From NCBI RefSeq assembly GCF_009695585.1, contig NZ_VUNR01000015.1, positions 1 through 63,316 of the forward strand: 63,316 bases of DNA. Direction: 5' to 3'. Both the position numbers and the translations under genes were made by a program. Positions 56,213 through 63,316 of the stretch are shown one piece after another; position 1 is the stretch's first letter, and each line of letters opens with the position of its first letter. Source of the DNA: Anaerovibrio slackiae (lineage in GTDB: Bacteria > Bacillota > Negativicutes > Selenomonadales > Selenomonadaceae). The notes under the pieces are model-generated. The model was given only the letters and a program-made list of their open reading frames with translations. It did no database searches and had not been told where the DNA came from.

Positions 56213-57034
56213 ATGGTTTATGAGGATATGCCTGTCATTAAATCCTGGGAGGAGCTGGGATTTACCGATGACTACATGTTCAAGCTGGTTCTCAGCAAGC
56301 ACCCGAAGCTTATTATCAAGCTGTTAGAGATTATCCTGCAAGTAAAGGTCAGGGAAATCAGATTCAAGGAAACTGAGAAACAAATCAAGAACTCCTACGA
56401 GGGGCATGGCATACGCTTTGACCTCTATGTAGAGGACGAAAACAATACCGTCTACGATATTGAGATGCAGACAGGCTACTACAGCTCTTTGCGGCTTGCC
56501 AAGCGCATGCGCTTCTATCAGGGAGCATTTGATGTGGATGACCTGGCAGCCGGAGAAGATTATATCTCCCTCAAAAAGAGCATTATCATCTTCCTCTGCC
56601 CATTCAAATTCCTGGATGGCAGGCGGTGCATCTACACCTTCCAGAACTACTGCCAGCAGGACAAATCCATCCTCCTGCCGGACGAAGCAACAAAAATCGT
56701 CATTTCCAGCCAGGGAAACATCACGGCAGATACGCCCAAGGCACTGATTCCCATACTCAGCTACATGAACGGCAGGAAAGCTGACAGCACTTTTACTAAA
56801 GAAATTGACAACGCCATCAAGCTGGAAAAGAACATCGAAGCTGAAAGGATGAGCTATATGACATACGAAATGAAGATACGCGAATTTAAGCAGGCTGGTT
56901 ACCATCTGGGAAGGCTGGAAGATATCAAGAACCTGATGCAAACTACCCAGTGGTCTGCTGAAAAGGTAATGAATAGCATGAAGATCACGAAAACTGAACA
57001 GAAGAAATATCTCACCATGCTGCAAAATTCATAA
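56213..57034 (+). CDS. Rpn-family PD-(D/E)XK nuclease, intact copy
   Basis: 273 residues from ATG 56213 (GGGG 8 nt upstream; extended -10 TGGTATAAT at 56188-56196). The Rpn/transposase-31 nuclease fold is indicated by FTDDYMFKLVLSKHPKLIIKLLEIIL, then the catalytic strings GIRFDLYVED and VYDIEMQTGYY (D-x-n-E-x-Q), RMRFYQGAFDVDDLAAGEDYISLKKSIIIFLCPF, and a Lys/Glu-rich helical tail. Rpn proteins are nucleases tied to recombination and phage restriction; role here inferred. The tail lacks the RLEG repeats present in copy 2. Confidence 0.8.
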   Translation: MVYEDMPVIKSWEELGFTDDYMFKLVLSKHPKLIIKLLEIILQVKVREIRFKETEKQIKNSYEGHGIRFDLYVEDENNTVYDIEMQTGYYSSLRLAKRMRFYQGAFDVDDLAAGEDYISLKKSIIIFLCPFKFLDGRRCIYTFQNYCQQDKSILLPDEATKIVISSQGNITADTPKALIPILSYMNGRKADSTFTKEIDNAIKLEKNIEAERMSYMTYEMKIREFKQAGYHLGRLEDIKNLMQTTQWSAEKVMNSMKITKTEQKKYLTMLQNS

Positions 57035-57067
57035 CGCTATGTAATGCTCATAATACTATGTAAAAAA

Positions 57068-57098
57068 ACAGCCCGGCTTCGCGAGGAGCCGGGCTGTC
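57068..57098 (-). terminator. Array hairpin, copy 2
   Basis: ACAGCCCGGCT pairs with AGCCGGGCTGT; on the minus strand seven T residues follow directly, making a strong leftward intrinsic terminator just downstream of the intact Rpn gene. Confidence 0.65.
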
Positions 57099-57285
57099 CA
57101 CATTTAATCATGATGTTTTTAGTTTTTCTTTACATTTTCACAAATACGCTATAAAATGCAAAATGTCGGCAGTATGAAAAGATTCACAAAATTAAGGAAG
57201 CTTTACAGGGAATTTCACAGGGGATTTGACAAAATTTCATCTACATGTTTTAAGGGATTTTGGTATAATGAAAGGGGAATACATT

Positions 57286-58155
57286 ATGGTTTACGAGGAT
57301 ATGCCCGTCATTAAATCCTGAGAGGAGCTGGGATTTACCGATGACTACATGTTCAAGCTGGTTCTCAGCAAGCACCCGAAGCTTATTATCAAGCTGCTAG
57401 AGATTATCCTGCAAGTAAAGGTCAGGGAAATCAGATTCAAGGAAACTGAGAAACAAATCAAGAACTCCTACGAGGGGCATGGCATACGCTTTGACCTCTA
57501 TGTGGAGGACGAAAATAACACCGTCTATGATATTGAGATGCAGACTGGCTACTACAGCTCTTTACGGCTTGCCAAGCGCATGCGCTTCTATCAGGGAGCC
57601 TTTGATGTGGATGACCTGGCAGCCGGGGAAGATTACATCTCCCTCAAAAATAGCATTATCATCTTCCTCTGCCCCTTCAAATTCCTGGACGGCAGGCGAT
57701 GCATCTACACCTTCCAGAACTACTGCCAGCAGGACAAGTCAATCCTCCTGCCGGACGAAGCAACAAAAATCGTCATTTCCAGCCAGGGAAGCATCACGCC
57801 GGACACACCCAAGGCACTGATTCCCATACTCAGCTACATGAACGGCAGGAAAGCTGACAGCACTTTTACTAAAGAAATTGACAACGCCATCAAGCTGGAA
57901 AAGAACATCGAAGCTGAAAGGATGAGCTATATGACATACGAAATGAAGATACGCGAATTTGAGCAAGCCGGTTACCATCAGGGCAAACGTGAAGGACGTC
58001 TGGAGGGACGCCTGGAAGGTGCTTTGGAAAGCACCTTGGCTAATATTAAAAATCTGATGCAGACTACCCAGTGGTCTGCTGAAAAAGTAATGAACAGCAT
58101 GAAGATCACAAAAACTGAACAGAAGAAATATCTCACCATGCTGCAAAATTTATAA
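57286..58155 (+). pseudogene. Rpn-family nuclease, second copy with nonsense codon
   Basis: Nearly identical to the copy at 56213, with the same promoter (extended -10 at 57261-57269) and start ATG 57286. Codon 12 is TGA (57319-57321) where the intact copy has TGG (Trp in SWEELGF). Translation would stop after 11 residues; the next in-frame ATG (57349, MFKLVLSKHP) has no ribosome site and would lose part of the fold. The full frame would give 289 residues including an added GRLEGRLEGALEST tail repeat. Its distinct tail suggests independent history after duplication. Confidence 0.82.
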
Positions 58156-58225
58156 CACTAGGTAACAAAACAGTCCGGCTTCGCGAGAAACCGGGCTGTT
58201 CACATTCTATTATGATATTAGCCTG

Positions 58226-58242
58226 CTGCCACATTAAGATAA
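58226..58242. repeat. 17-bp copy of the IS-flank string at the left edge
   Basis: CTGCCACATTAAGATAA here is identical to 293-309 at the outer side of the tnpB end hairpin. It lies just where homology of the Rpn array ends and before the AT-rich region. It may be a leftover of an IS200/IS605-type insertion. A chance match of this length within 63 kb is unlikely but possible. Confidence 0.35.
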
Positions 58243-58251
58243 GTCCACAAA

Positions 58252-58292
58252 TAAAAAAAGCGAACCTTCAAGACTTTGCCTGAAAGTTCGCT
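58252..58292 (-). terminator. Terminator of the glycan-gene region
   Basis: Minus strand: AGCGAACTTTCA pairs with TGAAGGTTCGCT around a 10-nt loop, followed by seven T residues. It closes the leftward units that include the XRE regulator. Confidence 0.85.
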
Positions 58293-58351
58293 AATTTCTG
58301 GGTAGCCATGTATCGAATACTGCTATGCTACCATATTGCAATACTTCAATA

Positions 58352-58744
58352 TTAATAATTCTCTTTTTCCATTCGCTTAGCCAGAACAGCAGACTGCTGA
58401 AGCAGGCATCTTAACATTTGAAGATTTTCCGCTTTTTCTGTCTTGCTTTCCTTTGCATCAGTATCTGCCCTCACTTGATCGTCAAGATTTTCTGCTAGAA
58501 AGCTAAGCTGTGAGGAAATCTGCTGGCTATCCAGTTCTACTGACCTGCCCAACAAATAATCCAGGGTAACACCATAAAAATCCGCAAAATCCATCAATGC
58601 CCCAAGTTCAGGCATCCGCTTCCCATGCTCAATCATGGAAATTGCAGCCGATGTATAGTTTCTATTGTATTTTTCATTATACAGCTTTCTAAATTCTTCC
58701 TGTGAATAGCCGCTTTTTACACGCAAATCCCTGAACCGTGCCAT
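58352..58744 (-). CDS. XRE-family transcriptional regulator
   Basis: 130 residues from ATG 58744 (AGGTGAG upstream; the open frame continues but without a ribosome site). HTH at about 3-65: ARFRDLRVKSGYSQEEFRKLYNEKYNRNYTSAAISMIEHGKRMPELGALMDFADFYGVTLDYLLGR, then a Gln/Glu-rich helix. The HTH has a short insertion (NEKYNRN) compared with most Cro/CI proteins. Its position at the end of the glycan genes may mean it controls them; unproven. Confidence 0.85.
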   Translation of the reverse strand: MARFRDLRVKSGYSQEEFRKLYNEKYNRNYTSAAISMIEHGKRMPELGALMDFADFYGVTLDYLLGRSVELDSQQISSQLSFLAENLDDQVRADTDAKESKTEKAENLQMLRCLLQQSAVLAKRMEKENY

Positions 58745-58803
58745 ACTTCTCACCTGCCTCCGACTATCAACATCTAATTTATATCCACAACTTGCAATAA
58801 CTA

Positions 58804-59808
58804 TTACATTTCTTTTTCGCCATAAATAAATATCCAGCTTCTTGCCCAATAACTACCATGACGTTCCCCTTTTAAATTTTCATAATAATCATCTACATTC
58901 GCAAACCAATACTTGAAATTCTTAAAATACCTTTCAATATCGCTCTTAACTAAGCGAATATCTTGCTTCCCTATGCCAACATCATGTGCACCATTTGTTT
59001 CTTTTGCTCCAAAATCATCATCCATCCACATAGCTTGATTCAATCTTCCACGAACTATAAGTTCTCTATTATCTACTACATGCCTAGCAATCTCCCATAC
59101 ATAAGGAAAATCAGGATGATATGCCATCTGTAACACTATTTTTCCTCCAGGCTTCAAAGCACACTCCATCTGCTCCAATATCTTCATCCTTATGTTGTGA
59201 GAGGCTATATGCTGCATAGAAATCGTGCAGTATATATAATCATAATGCTCTTGAGGTACATCACCTAGATCATTGCCATTAGTCTTGTAAAGATTTGCCT
59301 CTGGAACATAACATCGAGCTTCCTCTAGCAATCGTTCTGCAATATCACAGCCATCAACTTCCTTAAACCACTTTTGCATACGTTTAATCATTCTGCCCGG
59401 TCCACAAGCAAAATCCAATGCCTTCTTGTCTTCAGTAGATTCAAAAATTGGATAGCGTACATCTCCATATTCATATAACAAAAATGTCTCATATGGGAAA
59501 TTTTCATGCCACTGATATTGTCCAACTATATCAGCAGAAGGAATATTCTTATTATCATAATGAGACTTTTGCATTTGAATATATGCTTGCTCTGTACCTG
59601 TATTTTCTTTTTCTGGTGACTGATAGCTATCACCTAAAATATTTTGATATAGACTATCATATCTTTCTAACTGCTCTTTCATTTCCAATAACTGAGTTTT
59701 CAACTCTGATATTTGCTGGATTTCAAACGCCAAGGCATCCCTATTCTGGATAGCAATACGAAATGATGGTAAGATATTATAAAATATATTAGTAAAAAAT
59801 TTCTTCAT
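58804..59808 (-). CDS. SAM-dependent methyltransferase with N-terminal coiled coil
   Basis: 334 residues from ATG 59808 (GAGG 9 nt upstream). Residues about 30-60 form a coiled coil (EIQQISELKTQLLEMKEQLERYDSLYQ). The class I methyltransferase core starts KALDFACGPGRMIKRMQKWFKEVDGCDIAERLLEEAR (motif I and the acidic residue after it), then DYIYCTISMQHIASHNIRMKILEQMECALKPGGKIVLQM. Low GC like its neighbours. The coiled coil could regulate chain length, as in capping methyltransferases of O-antigens; this is a hypothesis. Confidence 0.8.
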   Translation of the reverse strand: MKKFFTNIFYNILPSFRIAIQNRDALAFEIQQISELKTQLLEMKEQLERYDSLYQNILGDSYQSPEKENTGTEQAYIQMQKSHYDNKNIPSADIVGQYQWHENFPYETFLLYEYGDVRYPIFESTEDKKALDFACGPGRMIKRMQKWFKEVDGCDIAERLLEEARCYVPEANLYKTNGNDLGDVPQEHYDYIYCTISMQHIASHNIRMKILEQMECALKPGGKIVLQMAYHPDFPYVWEIARHVVDNRELIVRGRLNQAMWMDDDFGAKETNGAHDVGIGKQDIRLVKSDIERYFKNFKYWFANVDDYYENLKGERHGSYWARSWIFIYGEKEM

Positions 59809-59819
59809 AAATATTAACC

Positions 59820-60347
59820 TCACCGTCTAAAAATATAATTAAATAATATACTCATATACAATTTTGTCGAACGAATTTTATTGAAAATCTGATGCATAAA
59901 ACGCAACAAAATAAATCTTTGATAAGACTTTACCAAAAAGCCTTTCCAACGAATTGATCTTAAGCTATGCCTAATTATCGCATCTGTATCCTCTATAGGT
60001 AGGATAAACAAATTTCGTCGCAATTCTTCAAATACAAAATCAATCTGAAATGGTGAGCATACAAATAAATTATCTGTTTTTTCTTCTTCTCCCAAAACCA
60101 TCTTTTTTCGCAACTTTGCTATTTTTTTACTGACTTGCTTTTCTGTACAGCCACTTAATGAATAAACTTGAACATTGGAGCCATTAAATTCATCTACATT
60201 ATTGGATTCAAAATAATGAGGAAACATTGTCACATCTATAATGCTTACTCCATTGCCTTTATCCAAATTGCTATTTACTATATACGACAAGACTTCTTCC
60301 TTGCGACAGACAAAATCCATTTCTTCTATAATGTAATTCTTCATCAT
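59820..60347 (-). CDS. Unknown protein in the glycan cluster
   Basis: About 175 residues from ATG 60347, overlapping the upstream stop by an ATGA; a second ATG follows at 60344. The sequence has no membrane segment. DFVCRKEEVLSYIV, then SIIDVTMFPHYFESNNVDEFNG, suggests an alpha/beta fold; the C-terminal third is Arg/Lys/Phe-rich (KSYQRFILLRFMHQIFNKIRS) and may bind membrane or partner. No family recognised. AT-rich. Context suggests a role in surface carbohydrate synthesis. Confidence 0.65.
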   Translation of the reverse strand: MMKNYIIEEMDFVCRKEEVLSYIVNSNLDKGNGVSIIDVTMFPHYFESNNVDEFNGSNVQVYSLSGCTEKQVSKKIAKLRKKMVLGEEEKTDNLFVCSPFQIDFVFEELRRNLFILPIEDTDAIIRHSLRSIRWKGFLVKSYQRFILLRFMHQIFNKIRSTKLYMSILFNYIFRR

Positions 60348-62113
60348 TCCTCCACATAAGAACGCCACGGTGTACTAGCCAATATTTCACGATAAAAACC
60401 ACGCACTCCATCTGGATGATAAAACAAATTACCATTTTGGAAATTGAGCTTTAGAGCTGTAATAAAAGAAAACAACTTACAACACAAAGATTTTGAAATG
60501 AAATAATCTTTTATGGAGTCCGCAAATACAGAATTTCTTCCAACTAATGTTAAATCTGCCATGAATAATTCCCATTTTAAAAATTCAATTTTTACCCTTC
60601 TGCTATCGTACATGCAAAATCTTTTATACCAATATTCTATGTCTTCAGGACTAAAAGTTCTCTGGAATAATTTTTTTTGAATATCTACGATAAAATCATA
60701 TACAGACGCTTTATTAAGCGAAATAGTAGATTTTAAAATACAATAATAGATTATCTGTAACCTTGAAGCCGCATTTATCTCCTTTTTACATAATTCCCCC
60801 GGCAATTTTGCCACACCATATTTTTCACAAAATGATTTTACATTCTTAATAAAAGACTCTTTTGTACCATTCATATAAGGTTTTGACATGCCATGTATTA
60901 TAGGATAGTAATAATACTTCTTACTAACATTGCCTTGAATATTTTCAAAATTTACATATCCACACCCGACTATAGTCTGTCGAGCAAATATCGACTGTGA
61001 GAAAATATATGGATTTATAGTTGAAATTATTCCTTTCCTATATGCTTTATCTCCTTGCAATACATCTTCATAGTCTTCCCAAACTAAATCTTCATCCTGT
61101 GGACATTGTTCCCATACACGTTTTTTACATATGTATAGGCTTCCTGTTAAATAACTAAAAGCTTTATATCTTCTCACATTAGCATAAAAAAAGCTTGAAT
61201 TTTTATAAAAAATACTACGATAACGATGCGTTATCTCCCTTTTGCTATTTCCTACTAAAAAACTTTTTTTAGTAACCATTTCACAGGATTGCACAAAATG
61301 ATAATCCGAATATCTTACAAATTTCTGATTCCAACTATCACCAAAGTAAATACTTTGCAACCCCAAAAAACCAAAGTAATCACCATATCGTCGCATACCT
61401 TCCATAAAATCCCTTGGCAAAAAAACCCTGTCATGTATAATACAGAGATTATTATATTTAGCATGTTTTACTATTGTATTTTTCTTACGACAAATCTGAA
61501 CAGGTGGAGCCGGAATATCCTCACCTACCACCTTTACAAAATTCCAGTACTTAAAATTATCCCCTGGGCGCCCACAAAGAATAATTTCTTTGTGGGTACA
61601 GTTTAATTCTAAAATACGCTTTACTATACCGTTCAAAGCCGTAGCATCCCCTGGTCCCACTGGAATACCAAATGTCCAATCATCTAAGCCCGCATCCTGT
61701 TCTGCTGGTAATTCCGATATCTTTTTAAATGTAGTATAGTCTTCGCTCCTATCCATTATTAGAAAACTTTTTACAAAATACTCCTTTTGATAATAAGATG
61801 CATCACCAATAATAGTGACAGATTCGCCAATATTCATCGAATGAGCACTATCCCACAAGATCAAAGGTGCAAACTCAGAATCTTCAGCAATCATATAAAA
61901 CAGACGATCACCATAAAAACAATCCAAAAATCTTTTACAGGCATCAACATATCTAATTCGCGTAAATGGTACACTCCCTTTTATGGGACGAAAAGAAACA
62001 AACACATCCACTTGATTTCTGTATGCGTCTATATATGAGCTCTCAATAGGAGCAATCTTTTTTACACTGGGATACCCCAATTGCTTTGCATGTTCTAGCA
62101 CAAAAACTTCCAT
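60344..62113 (-). CDS. Glycosyltransferase-like protein
   Basis: 589 residues from ATG 62113. The middle part (about 150-345) reads like a GT-A glycosyltransferase: GDATALNGIVKRILELNCTHKEIILCGRPGDN, CIIHDRVFLPRDFMEGMRRYGDYFGFLGLQS and LTGSLYICKKRVWEQCPQDEDLVWEDYEDVLQG, the last resembling the ED catalytic loop. N-terminal 130 residues and C-terminal 200 are unassigned, the latter helical. Sugar donor and acceptor unknown. Confidence 0.6.
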   Translation of the reverse strand: MEVFVLEHAKQLGYPSVKKIAPIESSYIDAYRNQVDVFVSFRPIKGSVPFTRIRYVDACKRFLDCFYGDRLFYMIAEDSEFAPLILWDSAHSMNIGESVTIIGDASYYQKEYFVKSFLIMDRSEDYTTFKKISELPAEQDAGLDDWTFGIPVGPGDATALNGIVKRILELNCTHKEIILCGRPGDNFKYWNFVKVVGEDIPAPPVQICRKKNTIVKHAKYNNLCIIHDRVFLPRDFMEGMRRYGDYFGFLGLQSIYFGDSWNQKFVRYSDYHFVQSCEMVTKKSFLVGNSKREITHRYRSIFYKNSSFFYANVRRYKAFSYLTGSLYICKKRVWEQCPQDEDLVWEDYEDVLQGDKAYRKGIISTINPYIFSQSIFARQTIVGCGYVNFENIQGNVSKKYYYYPIIHGMSKPYMNGTKESFIKNVKSFCEKYGVAKLPGELCKKEINAASRLQIIYYCILKSTISLNKASVYDFIVDIQKKLFQRTFSPEDIEYWYKRFCMYDSRRVKIEFLKWELFMADLTLVGRNSVFADSIKDYFISKSLCCKLFSFITALKLNFQNGNLFYHPDGVRGFYREILASTPWRSYVEE

Positions 62114-62119
62114 ATTCAA

Positions 62120-62848
62120 TTATTTCCTTTTAGCCAAATCCGTTTTCAAAAATGCCTCTAAATCTTCTGGCGTTCCCAAGCCATGCATCTTAACTCCAAC
62201 ATCCTTAAATCTAATCCTTTTTCCAGCCTCAATCATTTCATTGTATACAGGAGCTACATAAAATTCGCCATTCACACGAATATCTTTTTCTATCATCTGA
62301 TGTGCATATCTTACAAAATCTTTTCCATGTGCATAATTGTAAATACCCACAGTAGCTTCATCAGAAATTACTTCTTTCTCACGAACCAGCGTAACCAACC
62401 CCTCATCGTTGTAACGAATGTAGCTCCACTTTGGATGATTAGCCGGCATTGTCATAATCAATCCATCACATCCTTGCTGCTCTGCAAGATACACATTAAT
62501 ATCCGTATCAACGTATTGGTCACTATTTGCCATCATCATAGGTTCATCATTGTCGATATATTTTTCTGCCAGCAAAACGGTACATGCCGCTCCTTCTGTA
62601 ATATGATCCACTGTTACAATTTGGCATCCAGGTGCCAATCTATTGAGCAAATCTGCAAGATTATATTTCTCCAAATGCTCCTGCTGGCAAATATAAATAA
62701 AACGATGCTCACACTTCGGGCGAATATTTTCTGTCACCCACTCAATCATCGGCTTACCATTAACATCAATCAACGGTTTCGGCATTTTATATCCTGCATT
62801 TGCAAATCGGCTTCCCCTGCCAGCCATTGGAATTACAATGTTCAACAT
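62120..62848 (-). CDS. Sugar nucleotidyltransferase-like protein
   Basis: 242 residues with the nucleotidyltransferase start NIVIPMAGRGSRFANAGYKMPKPLIDVNGKPMIEWV, where GxGxRF and the PKP lysine bind nucleotide and sugar phosphate, MANSDQYVD as the metal site, and HGLGTPEDLEAFL at the end. Likely activates a sugar-1-phosphate for the glycosyltransferase 6 nt downstream. Nucleotide (dTTP, CTP, UTP) not determinable. Confidence 0.85.
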   Translation of the reverse strand: MLNIVIPMAGRGSRFANAGYKMPKPLIDVNGKPMIEWVTENIRPKCEHRFIYICQQEHLEKYNLADLLNRLAPGCQIVTVDHITEGAACTVLLAEKYIDNDEPMMMANSDQYVDTDINVYLAEQQGCDGLIMTMPANHPKWSYIRYNDEGLVTLVREKEVISDEATVGIYNYAHGKDFVRYAHQMIEKDIRVNGEFYVAPVYNEMIEAGKRIRFKDVGVKMHGLGTPEDLEAFLKTDLAKRK

Positions 62849-62849
62849 A

Positions 62850-63179
62850 TCAATCTTCCTCCATTACGTACTTGTCATTTTTTGCTCCGGGTATCTTAAC
62901 TACTACATTTACAGCATCAGTAATAGCAGTAAAATCTGTCGCATCCCCACGCTCGCAAATTATGATATCTCCAGCTTTATACACATTTCCAAACATTTTT
63001 ACTTCTCCGCTGATGATGACAGTATATTCCTCAGCAGCCAAGTGATAATGCTTTGCTTCATGTTCTCCTGCTACATATTTTTTTACCGCCACTTCACAGG
63101 CATCTGTTTTATACAAACTAGGTGTAAAATCGCCAATAAACCATCCACGTTTCATGTCAGATAATCTTGCTGTTCTCAT
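62850..63179 (-). CDS. Cupin-domain protein
   Basis: 110 residues from ATG 63179 (GGGAG upstream). A single cupin barrel: ARLSDMKRGWFIGDFTPSLY, AGEHEAKHYHLAAEEYTVIISGEVKMFGN and GDIIICERGDATDFTAITDAV; the HYH and E residues are the usual metal ligands. In sugar clusters such proteins often isomerise or epimerise sugar nucleotides or bind a metal for them. One nucleotide separates it from the nucleotidyltransferase. The 137 bases to the right edge hold no clear gene start. Confidence 0.8.
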   Translation of the reverse strand: MRTARLSDMKRGWFIGDFTPSLYKTDACEVAVKKYVAGEHEAKHYHLAAEEYTVIISGEVKMFGNVYKAGDIIICERGDATDFTAITDAVNVVVKIPGAKNDKYVMEED

Positions 63180-63316
63180 CTTCCTGCTCCCTCGTATAAT
63201 AAGTTTTGTAAGCAAGATATCCGCCTTGTATGCAAAACTTATTTTTCTTTTTACAACTAAATATTTTTCTATGAAATTGGATTTCCTGATGCTACAATAA
63301 TCAAAGAGATTATGCG

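Larger units (their letters stand above)
55935..58220 (+). repeat. Tandem array of about 1.1-kb Rpn units
   Basis: Two near-identical units (55935-57010, 57011-58131) followed by a partial third unit (tail plus hairpin, 58132 to about 58217). Each unit holds gene tail, hairpin, a CACATTCTATTATGATGTTTTTAG-like spacer, extended -10 promoter and the gene. Unit 2 is longer by a 48-nt insert near the gene end. Homology breaks at about 58217, next to the IS-end-like string at 58226. Confidence 0.85.

Noticed and set aside
57349-58155. Second Rpn gene as an intact shorter protein from ATG 57349
   Set aside because: The ATG has no ribosome site, and the identical promoter and start of copy 1 are present upstream at 57286, followed by a stop at codon 12.

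Overview
The window looks like chromosomal DNA of a low-GC-phylum bacterium with a two-membrane flavour, most likely a member of the Negativicutes (Selenomonas/Anaerovibrio-like). This is an inference: a Firmicutes-type division block (sepF, ylmH, divIVA, pgeF, yggS), remA, pyrR and ftsK/spoIIIE sit beside hfq, miaA and a clostridial-type dUTPase. Most of the window is moderately GC-rich and nearly all genes lie on the minus strand in long runs with small gaps or overlaps. No rRNA, tRNA, CRISPR array or prophage was seen.

Layout, left to right. 1-310: 5' part of an IS200/IS605-type tnpB with its promoter and end hairpin. 464-1186: thiamine pyrophosphokinase on the plus strand. 1337-2888: metY with a strong promoter and a roughly 230-nt leader that contains a 25-codon ORF. 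3054-24220: a continuous housekeeping run: rarA, dut, hfq, miaA, UPF0173 hydrolase, a hydroxyacid dehydrogenase, pyrR, rluD-type synthase, lspA, divIVA, ylmH, proC, sepF, yggS, pgeF, a B12-type radical SAM protein, nrdR, ygiQ, rodZ-like, an Rrf2 regulator, a YczE-cytidylate-kinase-like fusion and pnp.

24475-27440 is a small accessory segment: hicB with a frameshifted hicA, a decayed gene, and a wHTH regulator/nucleotidyltransferase pair (AbiE-like) whose promoter carries repeated TTATGTTA half-sites. 27471-30975 is the operon yicC-remA-gmk-rpoZ-coaBC, with a recognisable promoter and terminator. Then come dapF, a 1236-residue double dynamin, priA, a prolyl-tRNA editing protein, a cobalamin adenosyltransferase, a MATE transporter, ftsK with a very acidic linker, a nitroreductase and an MgtC protein. 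A C-GCAxxG-C-C protein lies on plus. 46191-52531 is a branched-chain amino acid operon read ilvN-ilvC-leuC-leuD-leuB-ilvB. A CYTH protein and murB follow, then a divergent membrane-anchored SGNH hydrolase.

55935-58220 is a decaying tandem array of Rpn-type PD-(D/E)XK nuclease genes: a 3' stub, one intact gene and one gene with a nonsense codon, each followed by the same hairpin. From 58350 to the right edge the DNA is clearly AT-richer and carries an XRE regulator and a likely surface-glycan gene set (cupin, sugar nucleotidyltransferase, glycosyltransferase-like, unknown, methyltransferase), probably acquired by transfer.

The best candidates for something little described are the AbiE-like two-gene module with its operator array, the Rpn array, and the metY leader. 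All functional claims rest on sequence motifs and remembered family features; no database search was run.
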